DNA of 64,000 nt from Cyclobacteriaceae bacterium (lineage in GTDB: Bacteria > Bacteroidota > Bacteroidia > Cytophagales > Cyclobacteriaceae). A program made the position numbers and the translations under genes. The DNA lies in NCBI GenBank assembly GCA_020436085.1, contig JAGQYM010000014.1:27123-91122 (forward strand), read 5' to 3'. How positions within the stretch are numbered: position 1 is the stretch's first letter; each line of letters opens with the position of its first letter. The notes beneath the pieces were generated by a model. It was given only the letters and a program-made list of their open reading frames with translations. It had not been told where the DNA came from and made no database searches. Shown in pieces: positions 8,970 to 16,701 of the stretch.

Positions 8970-9578
8970 ATTATGGTTGATCGCAAAATTCTCGAGAAAT
9001 ATGGTGCAGTGGCTATTCACCCTAAGAAAGGGGAGGTGATTTTTAATCAAGGGTCAGAGGCACTTTTTTATTATCAGGTTGCTGATGGTGCTATTAAAAT
9101 GGTGACCAACAATGCCAATGGCCAGGAATTTATTCAAGGTATTTTTAGTGCAGATGAAAGTTTTGGTGAGCCACCTCTATTTTGTGAATTTCCCTATCCC
9201 AGCACTGCCATAGCTATGGATGATGCAGAAGTCATCAAGTTGACGAAGCAGCATTTCATGGAACTACTTCGAGACAATTTTGAAATTCATTTGAAGTTTG
9301 ATCGTGTACTCTGTAATCGCCTGAAGTATAAGTCGATGATACTCTCTGATATTTCATTTAAAGATCCTGAGAGAAGAATTGGCAATTTACTTCAATATTT
9401 CAAAGGCTTTTCTCAAAGTGATTATGGCACATTAAAAAAGAAGAATTTCATAGTTCCCTACACAAGACAGCAAATTGCCGACATGAGCGGACTGAGAGTT
9501 GAGACCGTGATAAGAACGGTGAAGAAAATGGAAAGGGATGGAAAGCTTGAGATCGTTGGTAGAAAAATAAGAATCTGA
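8970..9578 (+). CDS. Crp/Fnr-family transcriptional regulator, probable nos operon activator
   Basis: About 202 aa from the Met at 8970 (MVDRKILEKYGA). The frame is open from a TTG at 8805, and ATGs at 8817 and 8964 are alternatives, but the normal length of the family and its usual N-terminus favour 8964/8970. A cyclic-nucleotide-binding-like beta-roll (GEVIFNQGSEALFYYQVADGAIKM, SFGEPPLF) comes first, then a long helix, then the HTH RQQIADMSGLRVETVIRTVK (about residues 166-185) with Glu 178 and Arg 182 placed to read a TGA-N6-TCA site. Only two cysteines are present and not in an Fnr [4Fe-4S] arrangement, so it does not look like a classic oxygen sensor; the ligand is unknown. It is 16 bp upstream of the cytochrome gene. 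Confidence 0.85.
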   Translation: MMVDRKILEKYGAVAIHPKKGEVIFNQGSEALFYYQVADGAIKMVTNNANGQEFIQGIFSADESFGEPPLFCEFPYPSTAIAMDDAEVIKLTKQHFMELLRDNFEIHLKFDRVLCNRLKYKSMILSDISFKDPERRIGNLLQYFKGFSQSDYGTLKKKNFIVPYTRQQIADMSGLRVETVIRTVKKMERDGKLEIVGRKIRI

Positions 9579-9594
9579 ATTAACCCAATAAGAA

Positions 9595-10065
9595 ATGAAG
9601 TATATATCAATTTTCCTTTTGTCTCTGGTTCTGATAAACTGTTCACCAGGTGGGCCGAAGAATGCTGAGGAGTATCCAAGTAGTGATCCTGCCAAATCTG
9701 CAGTAGAGGAAGTAATGAGTGACCCTACTAAAGGGATTGGCGCGGTAAAAAATGTGACTTTGAATACACCTCTGGAGCAGGAGAGAGTTGGAAGGGGTCT
9801 GTCCATCTACGAAATGAAATGCTCTGCGTGTCATAAGTTAACAGACCAAAGAATTGTAGGGCCGGGATGGAAAAACATCACAAAGAAAAGGCAACCCGAA
9901 TGGATTATGAATATGATCACCAATGTGGATGTGATGCTTGACAAAGACGTTGAAGCACAGAAGCTCCTGGAACTTTGTCTTACTCGCATGCCTAACCAGA
10001 ATGTATCGATCGGTGATGCGAGAGATGTCTTGGAGTTTATGCGACAAAATGATGGTGAAAAATAG
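9595..10065 (+). CDS. Monohaem cytochrome c lipoprotein of the nos operon (NosC-like)
   Basis: A 156-aa lipoprotein: signal MKYISIFLLSLVLINC with lipid-modified Cys 16, then one haem-binding motif CSACH (Cys 76, Cys 79, His 80), a GPGWKNI loop and a probable distal ligand Met 132 in TRMPNQN. The fold is a small class I cytochrome c tethered to a membrane facing the periplasm. It lies 22 bp before nosZ, so donation of electrons to nitrous oxide reductase is the obvious role, as proposed for cytochromes of clade II nos clusters. The symbol nosC would be an inference from position and is not assigned. Confidence 0.82.
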   Translation: MKYISIFLLSLVLINCSPGGPKNAEEYPSSDPAKSAVEEVMSDPTKGIGAVKNVTLNTPLEQERVGRGLSIYEMKCSACHKLTDQRIVGPGWKNITKKRQPEWIMNMITNVDVMLDKDVEAQKLLELCLTRMPNQNVSIGDARDVLEFMRQNDGEK

Positions 10066-10087
10066 ACAACACTAAATCCTAATCTAT

Positions 10088-12073
10088 ATGACAAAATCAT
10101 TTAAGTATTTATACAGTTTGGGTGCCGTATGCGCTGTGCTGTTATTATATAACTGCAAGCCGTCCGGACCAAAAGAGGCCCTTCTGGGTGACGCTGCCGC
10201 TAAGGCGTACGTTGCTCCCGGTCAGTATGATGAATTTTACAATTTCGTATCCGGAGGATTCAATGGACAGATGGCGGTATATGGAATTCCATCAGGCCGC
10301 CTGCTGAAAATCCTTCCGGTATTTTCGGTATTTCCAGAAAACGGATATGGATATAGTGAAGAGACGAAGCCGATGCTCAACACTTCACATGGTTTTGTTC
10401 CCTGGGATGATTTGCACCACATTGCCCTTTCGACAACTAAAGGTGAGCATGACGGCAGATGGGCCTTCGGTAATGGTAATAATACTCCCCGAGTGGCTCG
10501 TGTAGATCTCGCCAACTTCCGCACGATGGAAATTCTGGAAATACCTAACAGTGGAGGTAATCACTCTTCGCCTTTTATTACAGAGAATACTGAATACCTG
10601 GTGGCTGGAACTCGTTTTAGTGTGCCGCTTGGTGAAAACAAAGACGTACCTATCAATTCCTACAAAAAGAATTTTAAAGGATCGATTAGTTTCATCAAGG
10701 TCAATCCGGAAAATGGCCACATGAATATTGAGTTTCAGTTGAGAACTCCTGGATTCAATTATGACTTGAGCAGAGCAGGAAAAGGTCCGTCACATGGCTG
10801 GTTCTTCTTCTCAACATACAACACAGAGCAGGCGCACACCTTATTGGAGGTGAATGCCTCACAAAACGACAAGGACTTTATAATGGCCGTAAATTGGAAG
10901 AAGGCCGAGGAGTATCTCGCACAAGGGAAGGGGCAAAAAGTGAAGTCGAGATATGCTCATAACCTTTATGATGAGTCTACTCATTCTGCCACGAGCACAA
11001 TGATGGAAGAAGTAACGGTACTTGATGTTACTGAGTTAAAAGACATTGTTTATTTCATTCCATGCCCTAAATCTCCACATGGATGTGATGTAGACCCAAC
11101 CGGAGAATATATTGTAGGTAGCGGGAAGTTGGCAGCAATGATGCCGGTGTTTTCTTTCACCAAACTTCAAAAGGCAATTGCTGACAAGGACTATGAAGGT
11201 GATTTCGAGGGAATCCCTGTAGTCCGCTATGAAGCTGCGTTGCACGGTGAGGTGCAAAAGCCAGGACTCGGACCATTGCATACTGAGTTTGATGGCAAGG
11301 GCAATGCCTACACTTCTATGTTTGTTTCTTCTGAGATTGTGAAGTGGAATGTGAAGACACTTGAGGTTTTGGATAGAGTACCTACCTACTACTCAATTGG
11401 TCACTTAAGTGTGCCAGGCGGACCAACAGTGAAGCCTCATGGCAAATATGTAATCGCTTACAACAAGATTACTAAAGACAGGTATTTGCCTACAGGTCCT
11501 GAGTTGGCGCAAAGCGCTCAGCTATATTCAATCGATGGAGACAAGATGCAACTCCTGCTCGACTTTCCAACAGTGGGTGAACCACACTATGCCGAGGCTC
11601 TGCCAGCCAGCCTGATAAAGGACAAGTCGGTAAAGATTAACCGAATCGAGGAAAATAAACATCCGTTTGCAGCATTGGGCGAGGCGAAAGCACGTGTGGA
11701 ACGGAAAGGTAACGAGGTACACGTATATATGACTGCGATTCGCTCTCACCTTACTCCCGATAACATTGAAGGCGTGCGTGTAGGTGACGATGTATATTTT
11801 CATGTTACTAACCTAGAACAAGATTGGGATGTACCGCACGGATTTGCTATCAGAGGAGCTGCGAATGCGGAAATTTTGGTGATGCCTGGTGAAACACAGA
11901 CACTAAAGTGGAAACCTTTGGTAGCAGGTGTTGTTCCTTTCTATTGCACAGATTTTTGCTCAGCACTGCATCAGGAGATGTCCGGCTACATGCGCGTATC
12001 TCCTGCAGGAAGCAATACACCATTGAAGTTCTCAACAGGAGAAGTTGAAGAATCAACACCTTCTGGTGAGTAA
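10088..12073 (+). CDS. nosZ: Nitrous oxide reductase, clade II-like (Sec/lipoprotein export)
   Basis: A 661-aa enzyme reducing N2O to N2 in the periplasm. Residues 1-23 form a Sec-type signal with a lipobox-like LLLYNC, not a twin-arginine signal, as expected of clade II NosZ. A seven-bladed propeller carries CuZ histidine candidates such as His 110, His 111 (DDLHH) and His 121 (GEHDGRWAFGN), followed by SPHGCDVDPTGEY, GPLHTEFDGKGNAY and KPHGKYV. The C-terminal cupredoxin domain has the full CuA set: His 584, Cys 620, Cys 624, His 628 and Met 631 (CTDFCSALHQEM). Electrons probably arrive from the adjacent cytochrome c. The maturation genes nosL, nosD, nosF and nosY follow. Confidence 0.95.
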   Translation: MTKSFKYLYSLGAVCAVLLLYNCKPSGPKEALLGDAAAKAYVAPGQYDEFYNFVSGGFNGQMAVYGIPSGRLLKILPVFSVFPENGYGYSEETKPMLNTSHGFVPWDDLHHIALSTTKGEHDGRWAFGNGNNTPRVARVDLANFRTMEILEIPNSGGNHSSPFITENTEYLVAGTRFSVPLGENKDVPINSYKKNFKGSISFIKVNPENGHMNIEFQLRTPGFNYDLSRAGKGPSHGWFFFSTYNTEQAHTLLEVNASQNDKDFIMAVNWKKAEEYLAQGKGQKVKSRYAHNLYDESTHSATSTMMEEVTVLDVTELKDIVYFIPCPKSPHGCDVDPTGEYIVGSGKLAAMMPVFSFTKLQKAIADKDYEGDFEGIPVVRYEAALHGEVQKPGLGPLHTEFDGKGNAYTSMFVSSEIVKWNVKTLEVLDRVPTYYSIGHLSVPGGPTVKPHGKYVIAYNKITKDRYLPTGPELAQSAQLYSIDGDKMQLLLDFPTVGEPHYAEALPASLIKDKSVKINRIEENKHPFAALGEAKARVERKGNEVHVYMTAIRSHLTPDNIEGVRVGDDVYFHVTNLEQDWDVPHGFAIRGAANAEILVMPGETQTLKWKPLVAGVVPFYCTDFCSALHQEMSGYMRVSPAGSNTPLKFSTGEVEESTPSGE

Positions 12074-12110
12074 ACCTGTTTCTCATAGTTTGCAGGTTAG
12101 AAGATCGGGT

Positions 12111-12135
12111 GGCTTCCCATGGATCGTGGGAAGCC
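12111..12135 (+). terminator. Hairpin between nosZ and the nosL fusion gene
   Basis: GGCTTCCCA (12111-12119), loop TGGATCG, TGGGAAGCC (12127-12135): a perfect 9-bp stem followed by CCTGTTTTC. It lies 38 bp after the nosZ stop. The short T-run suggests partial termination or 3' stabilisation of nosZ mRNA, which would make more reductase than maturation proteins. Confidence 0.5.
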
Positions 12136-12166
12136 CCTGTTTTCAAATCAAAATATTCTTTTTGAG

Positions 12167-13171
12167 ATGAAGTCGTTAAAACCAATATCGAGGATTGCAG
12201 TTGCCATTTGTGCCTTGGCACTCGTGTCTGCCTACTTCGTGCCTCTCTGGCAGATATTAATGTGGGCACCACAATACCCGGAGGGATTAGAAATGAAGAT
12301 TTGGATTGATGACCTTTCTGGTGACGTACGCACCATCAGTGCCTTGAACCACTACATCGGAATGAAGCATATTGAAGTGGAGATGTTTCCAGAATTTGGC
12401 TACATGATCTACATCGTAGGATTCATCATCGGATTTGGGTTGCTGTCCGCACTTATCAATAAAAGATTCATGTTGATTGGGTTTGTGTTGGTCATTTGCG
12501 CGGCAGGAGTTGGGGCATTGGTTGATTTTTACTTATGGGGATATGACTACGGACATAACCTAAATCCGGAGGCTCCGATTATAATTCCCGGAATGGCGTA
12601 TCAGCCACCACTGATTGGCACTAAGGTATTACTAAACTTTACAGCATTTTCTGGACCTGACATCGGAGGTTGGGTGTTTATCATTGTTGCTTTCACATTA
12701 ATCGGGTTGATTATCTATGAAATAAAGTTCACCAATGCGGCTGCCGCCATTGTGGTTTTGCTAATTCTTATTGGTATTAGCTCATGCAGTGCTGAACCAG
12801 AACCGTTGGCATATGGTAAGGATATTTGCCACGAGTGTAAAATGACATTGATGGACAATAAGTTCGGAGCAGAGTTGGTGACAACCAAGGGCAAAATCTA
12901 CAAGTTCGATGATCTAAACTGTTTTTTTAATTTCTACAATTCACCAGAAGGTTCTAGAGGTGAATATGCTTATAGGTTGGTGATCGATTTTACGAAACCC
13001 GGAACACTGATCGAAGCTGGAAACGCACACTATGTAAAATCAGAGTCAATCAAAAGCCCAATGGCGAGCAAGATGGCTGCATTCGAGGACTATCAGCTGA
13101 TGACCGCCACAAAGAAAAATGTCAAAGGAATCTATCTGTCTTGGGGAGAAGCGGTAACACAATTTAAATGA
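12167..13171 (+). CDS. Polytopic membrane protein fused to a NosL copper-chaperone domain
   Basis: A 334-aa protein from the ATG at 12167 (the frame opens at 12119). Residues 1-206 contain about five hydrophobic segments (roughly 10-30, 78-95, 100-122, 168-183, 190-206). The C-terminal part from about 215 is NosL-like: ICHECKMTLMDNKFGAELVT with Cys 221, Cys 224 and Met 226, then KIYKFDDLNCFFNFY. NosL delivers Cu(I) for assembly of the CuZ site. The junction GISSCSAEP looks like a former NosL lipobox (Cys 207), consistent with fusion of an upstream membrane-protein gene to nosL. The position right after nosZ is that of nosB in other clade II clusters, but I cannot show homology. The stop overlaps the nosD start (ATGA). 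Confidence 0.82.
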   Translation: MKSLKPISRIAVAICALALVSAYFVPLWQILMWAPQYPEGLEMKIWIDDLSGDVRTISALNHYIGMKHIEVEMFPEFGYMIYIVGFIIGFGLLSALINKRFMLIGFVLVICAAGVGALVDFYLWGYDYGHNLNPEAPIIIPGMAYQPPLIGTKVLLNFTAFSGPDIGGWVFIIVAFTLIGLIIYEIKFTNAAAAIVVLLILIGISSCSAEPEPLAYGKDICHECKMTLMDNKFGAELVTTKGKIYKFDDLNCFFNFYNSPEGSRGEYAYRLVIDFTKPGTLIEAGNAHYVKSESIKSPMASKMAAFEDYQLMTATKKNVKGIYLSWGEAVTQFK

Positions 13172-14406
13172 GAATTGCGGTTTTATTATTTATTGTGGGG
13201 TTCTCGATTCAGGCTCAATCAGCAATCTGGCGAGTTGGTCCTGCACTCCAGCTTAAAACCATCCATGCAGCTTTAGAGAAATCAAGTAAGGGAGACACCA
13301 TTATTGTCACTAGTGGACTCTATCAGGAGGGTAATATTAGAATTGGAAAGAGTGTCGTAATAATTGGAGAAGGCGAATCGACAGTGGATGGCCAGAACAA
13401 ATTCGAGGTATTCACTATTGAGTCAAACAATGTCACTATCCGCAACCTCAAAATTACCAATACGGGTGTTTCTAGCCTAAGTGATTTGGCAGCAATTGGT
13501 GCCGAAAATGTTCGAGGACTTTATATCTCAAATAATGTCATTGACAATGCATTCTTCGGAATACATCTGGCCAACTGCAAGACAAGTACTGTTGAAAACA
13601 ATATTTTAACATCGAGAAGTATTGATGAGCTGCACACAGGAAATGGAATTCATTTATGGAAATGCCAATCCATTACAATCAACAACAACAAAATCACCAA
13701 ACACAGGGATGGTATCTACTTAGAGTTTGTCACCGATTCATTCATCACAAATAATGTAAGTGAGGACAATCTTAGGTACGGTCTCCATTTCATGTTCTCC
13801 CATAATGATGAGTACAGTGGTAATACTTTTAAGAACAATGGAGCGGGTATAGCCGTGATGTATTCTAGAGGAGTTAAAATGTTCCGAAACCATTTTATGG
13901 AAAATTGGGGTTCCACGGCTTTCGGATTGTTACTAAAGGAGATTAGCGAAAGCAGAATTGAGAGAAATGTTTTTTATAAAAATACGGTGGCGATCTATTT
14001 GGAAGGTTGCAGCAGAAGCCACTTTTCTTTGAATGAGTTTCGTGAGAATGGCTTTGCATTGAAGCTTCAAGCGAATTGTGACGACAATGTTTTTGAGAAA
14101 AACAATTTCATTGCAAACTCATTCGATTTGGGCACCAATGGCTCAATGACATTAAACACTATCAATAAAAATTATTGGGATAAGTATTCAGGATACGATC
14201 TTAATGGAGATGGACTGGGTGATGTCCCGTTTCATCCTGTCAGTATGTACGCCATGATTGTAGAAAAAATGCCGACATCAATAATGCTGTGGCGTAGTTT
14301 TTTAGTCTTTCTGCTAGATAGGACAGAAAAGGTGATTCCGGTAGTTACCCCAGAAAACTTAAGGGACGATGTCCCAGTTATGACATCTTATGATATCAAT
14401 TCATAA
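13168..14406 (+). CDS. nosD: NosD, periplasmic parallel beta-helix maturation protein
   Basis: A 412-aa exported protein: signal peptide MRIAVLLFIVGFSIQAQS, then a right-handed parallel beta-helix made of repeats rich in N-x-I/F turns (NNVTIRNLKITNT, NNVIDNAFFGIHL, NNKITKHRDGIYLEF, NNVSEDNLRYGLHFMFS, RGVKMFRNHF). NosD works with NosF and NosY to supply a sulfur species or copper for the CuZ cluster of NosZ. The start codon overlaps the preceding stop by 4 bp, and the last 17 bp overlap nosF, so the genes are translationally coupled. Confidence 0.92.
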   Translation: MRIAVLLFIVGFSIQAQSAIWRVGPALQLKTIHAALEKSSKGDTIIVTSGLYQEGNIRIGKSVVIIGEGESTVDGQNKFEVFTIESNNVTIRNLKITNTGVSSLSDLAAIGAENVRGLYISNNVIDNAFFGIHLANCKTSTVENNILTSRSIDELHTGNGIHLWKCQSITINNNKITKHRDGIYLEFVTDSFITNNVSEDNLRYGLHFMFSHNDEYSGNTFKNNGAGIAVMYSRGVKMFRNHFMENWGSTAFGLLLKEISESRIERNVFYKNTVAIYLEGCSRSHFSLNEFRENGFALKLQANCDDNVFEKNNFIANSFDLGTNGSMTLNTINKNYWDKYSGYDLNGDGLGDVPFHPVSMYAMIVEKMPTSIMLWRSFLVFLLDRTEKVIPVVTPENLRDDVPVMTSYDINS

Positions 14407-15115
14407 CGTAAGTAAGCAATTCGGATCATTAAAAGTGTTGAAATCGATCACTGCCGATTTTGATATTGGAAACTCCTACGCACTCATCGGCCCAAATGGA
14501 TCTGGTAAAACGACCCTGATCAAAAGCATTTTGGGAATGGTACTACCGAACAGCGGGTCAATAATGATGAATGGCCGGTCAGTGATTGGAGAATGGAACT
14601 ATCGGAGCAAAATTGGCTACATGCCTCAAATCGGCAGGTATCCGGACAATATGACTATCGGTCAACTGTTTCGAATGATGAAGGACTTGCGAGCGAATAG
14701 TAGACAAATTGATGGGGAGCTTATTCAAAGTTTTGGGCTGGATAAAATAATGGAGAAAAGAATGCATACGCTGTCAGGGGGGACTCGCCAAAAGGTTAGT
14801 GCTGCGCTTGCCTTTCTCTTCAACCCGGATGTTTTAATTCTTGATGAGCCCACGGCAGGCTTGGATCCGCTAGCTGTCGAAATTATCAAAGCTAAGATTC
14901 AGCAGGAAATGGAGGCTGATAAACTCTTTATCATCACTTCTCACATTATGAGTGATTTAGACGAATTATCATCACATGCGCTGTACCTCGACAACGGTAC
15001 ATTAATCTATAATGATTCGATTGCATTGCTCAAGGAGGAAACGGGAGAGGTGAAGCTTGGAAAGGCGATAGCAACCATCATGAAAAGAAATCTATCTAAA
15101 GAGGCTGCTTTATGA
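14390..15115 (+). CDS. nosF: NosF, ABC transporter ATPase for NosZ maturation
   Basis: A 241-aa cytosolic ATPase. Walker A is GPNGSGKTTL (about residues 34-43), the ABC signature is LSGGTRQKVS, and Walker B is VLILDEPTAGLDP followed by the switch His in ITSHIMSDLDEL. It powers the NosFY transporter that acts with NosD in assembly of the CuZ site. It overlaps nosD by 17 bp and nosY by 4 bp (ATGA). The identification rests on the ATPase motifs plus position between nosD and nosY. Confidence 0.93.
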   Translation: MISIHNVSKQFGSLKVLKSITADFDIGNSYALIGPNGSGKTTLIKSILGMVLPNSGSIMMNGRSVIGEWNYRSKIGYMPQIGRYPDNMTIGQLFRMMKDLRANSRQIDGELIQSFGLDKIMEKRMHTLSGGTRQKVSAALAFLFNPDVLILDEPTAGLDPLAVEIIKAKIQQEMEADKLFIITSHIMSDLDELSSHALYLDNGTLIYNDSIALLKEETGEVKLGKAIATIMKRNLSKEAAL

Positions 15116-15879
15116 TGAGGATTGTAAAATATGTTGCCCTTGATATTCTACGAAATCGCTTCGTGGTGCTTTATACTTTGTTCTTGTTACTGGTAACAGT
15201 AACCATGTTTAGCATAGAAGGTAATTCGGATAAGGCCATATTGAGTTTGTTAAACATAATTCTAATGGTCGTCCCTTTGGTAAGCATCATTTTTACTACG
15301 ATTCACTTTTTCAACTCTTATGAATTCATAGAGTTGCTTCTTTCCCAACCAATAAATCGAAGGTCGATCTTTTTAAGTGAGTATCTGGCTATTGCAACTG
15401 CACTATGCGCTTCTTACGTGGTTGGAGTTGGCCTACCCATAACTTTTTTTAACCCAAGTATCGATACAGTTTACATGATCATATCTGGTCTTTTGCTCAC
15501 GTTTGTTTTTGTGTCGTTGGCCTTTTGCGCAGCAGTTCTTACCAGAGATAAAGCGAAAGGTATTGGTATTGCATTATTATTCTGGTTTTACTTTTCATTG
15601 ATATATGACGGGCTGATACTTTATGTCATCTATTCTTTTAATGACTACCCACTTGAAAAAGTAACATTGGCTTTGATTTCCTTGAATCCTGTCGATCTCG
15701 CTAGGATAATCATTCTGCTCAAACTGGACATTTCAGCTTTGATGGGTTACACGGGTGCATTTTACAAGCAGTTTTTTGGAAGCGGGTTAGGTATTGCATA
15801 TTCGATTGGAATGCTCGGATTATGGGCGGGATTGCCATTGATTTTGTCACTGAGAAGGTTTCGAATGAAAGACATATAG
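15112..15879 (+). CDS. nosY: NosY, ABC transporter permease for NosZ maturation
   Basis: A 255-aa inner-membrane protein of the ABC-2 type with about six membrane helices (for example VVLYTLFLLLVTVTMF, IILMVVPLVSIIFTTIHFF, LGLWAGLPLILSL) and the cytosolic coupling motif ELLLSQPINRRSIFLSEYLA that contacts the NosF ATPase. It is the last gene of the tightly overlapping nosD-nosF-nosY block. A Crp/Fnr-like site begins right at its stop codon and probably serves the next gene. Confidence 0.9.
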   Translation: MMRIVKYVALDILRNRFVVLYTLFLLLVTVTMFSIEGNSDKAILSLLNIILMVVPLVSIIFTTIHFFNSYEFIELLLSQPINRRSIFLSEYLAIATALCASYVVGVGLPITFFNPSIDTVYMIISGLLLTFVFVSLAFCAAVLTRDKAKGIGIALLFWFYFSLIYDGLILYVIYSFNDYPLEKVTLALISLNPVDLARIIILLKLDISALMGYTGAFYKQFFGSGLGIAYSIGMLGLWAGLPLILSLRRFRMKDI

Positions 15880-15901
15880 GTTTATGATCAAGGTCACAAA
15901 C
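15880..15901. promoter_or_regulatory. Crp/Fnr-type operator, GTTTATGA-N6-TCACAAAC
   Basis: GTTTATGA (15880-15887), TCAAGG, TCACAAAC (15894-15901). The left half is identical to the site at 8750 and the right half differs by one base from a perfect palindrome. It is about 115 bp upstream of the fasciclin start codon. Confidence 0.55.
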
Positions 15902-15939
15902 AATTACTCCATCACGAATCGAAATTTGAACAAGGCATT

Positions 15940-15957
15940 CAATGACTAAAATCATTG
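15940..15957. promoter_or_regulatory. Second TGA-N6-TCA palindrome, CAATGA-N6-TCATTG
   Basis: CAATGA (15940-15945), CTAAAA, TCATTG (15952-15957) is a perfect 6-bp inverted repeat with the Crp/Fnr spacing, 58 bp downstream of the site at 15880. A dual operator in front of the fasciclin gene is possible, but this copy is short enough to be chance. Confidence 0.35.
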
Positions 15958-16016
15958 CTCACTTAATTGATCAATACCAATTTTAATACATGTCCTCACC
16001 AACAAATTGTATCCAT

Positions 16017-16568
16017 ATGAAAACATCAAAGTTTGTAATAGTACTCATCGCAGCAAGCTTATTTGCCTGTAGTTCCGGAGATCAAAGTCAGTCAAACGCC
16101 AGTTCCACCGCCAACCAACCAGCGGATGGGGGCCAGGCTACAGTTCAGGATGACGTGTCTCAACAAAATATTGTTCAAGTCGCGGTGGGGTCAGCGGATC
16201 ACACAACTTTAGTTGCTGCATTGAAGGCTGCTGAATATGTCGATGCACTGGCGAACGCTGGACCATTTACAGTCTTTGCTCCAACCAATGAGGCATTTAA
16301 TCAACTGCCTCCTGGTACAGTTGATGATTTAGTTAAGCCAGAGAATCAATCCAAGCTTAGAAATATTTTGGAATACCATGTTTACATTGGTGTTATTCGT
16401 GAGAACATGATGCGTGACGGTATGAAACTTAATCAGGCCAACACGAAAAATGTTACAGTGACGAAAAACGGTGATAAGTTCGCTGTAAATGGGGCCAATA
16501 TGGTTGCGACTGTACCGTGTTCGAATGGCATCATCTATGTGATCGACAAAGTGTTGATTCCTGAGTAG
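16017..16568 (+). CDS. Fasciclin (FAS1)-domain lipoprotein
   Basis: About 183 aa from the ATG at 16017 (the frame opens at 15990). The signal peptide ends in SLFACSS, giving a lipoprotein with Cys 18, followed by a Ser/Asn/Gln-rich linker and one FAS1 domain (HTTLVAALKAAEYVDALA, GPFTVFAPTNEAFNQLP, NILEYHVYIG, NGIIYVIDKVLIP). FAS1 domains mediate adhesion or binding; the partner is unknown. Because the gene follows nosY and has Crp/Fnr-like sites in its promoter, it may be expressed with the nos operon. Confidence 0.88.
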   Translation: MKTSKFVIVLIAASLFACSSGDQSQSNASSTANQPADGGQATVQDDVSQQNIVQVAVGSADHTTLVAALKAAEYVDALANAGPFTVFAPTNEAFNQLPPGTVDDLVKPENQSKLRNILEYHVYIGVIRENMMRDGMKLNQANTKNVTVTKNGDKFAVNGANMVATVPCSNGIIYVIDKVLIPE

Positions 16569-16569
16569 C

Positions 16570-16593
16570 AATTGTGGAGATTTCTCCACAATT
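16570..16593. terminator. Strong hairpin after the fasciclin gene
   Basis: AATTGTGGAGA (16570-16580), TT, TCTCCACAATT (16583-16593): a perfect 11-bp inverted repeat starting 2 bp after the stop codon. No T-run follows (ATTCATTCAT), so it is a transcript end or a stabilising 3' hairpin. Confidence 0.5.
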
Positions 16594-16701
16594 CATTCAT
16601 GGTTGTTGGCGATGGAGGCGTATTTACATTTCGAATAACCAATTTGAATACGGAGGCTTGCTTTTTGCTTTAATAGGCTGTAAATAATTTATAGCCTTAT
16701 T

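Noticed and set aside
15966-15975. ATTGATCAAT as an additional Fnr site
   Set aside because: It is a palindrome without the N4-N6 spacer of Crp/Fnr sites.
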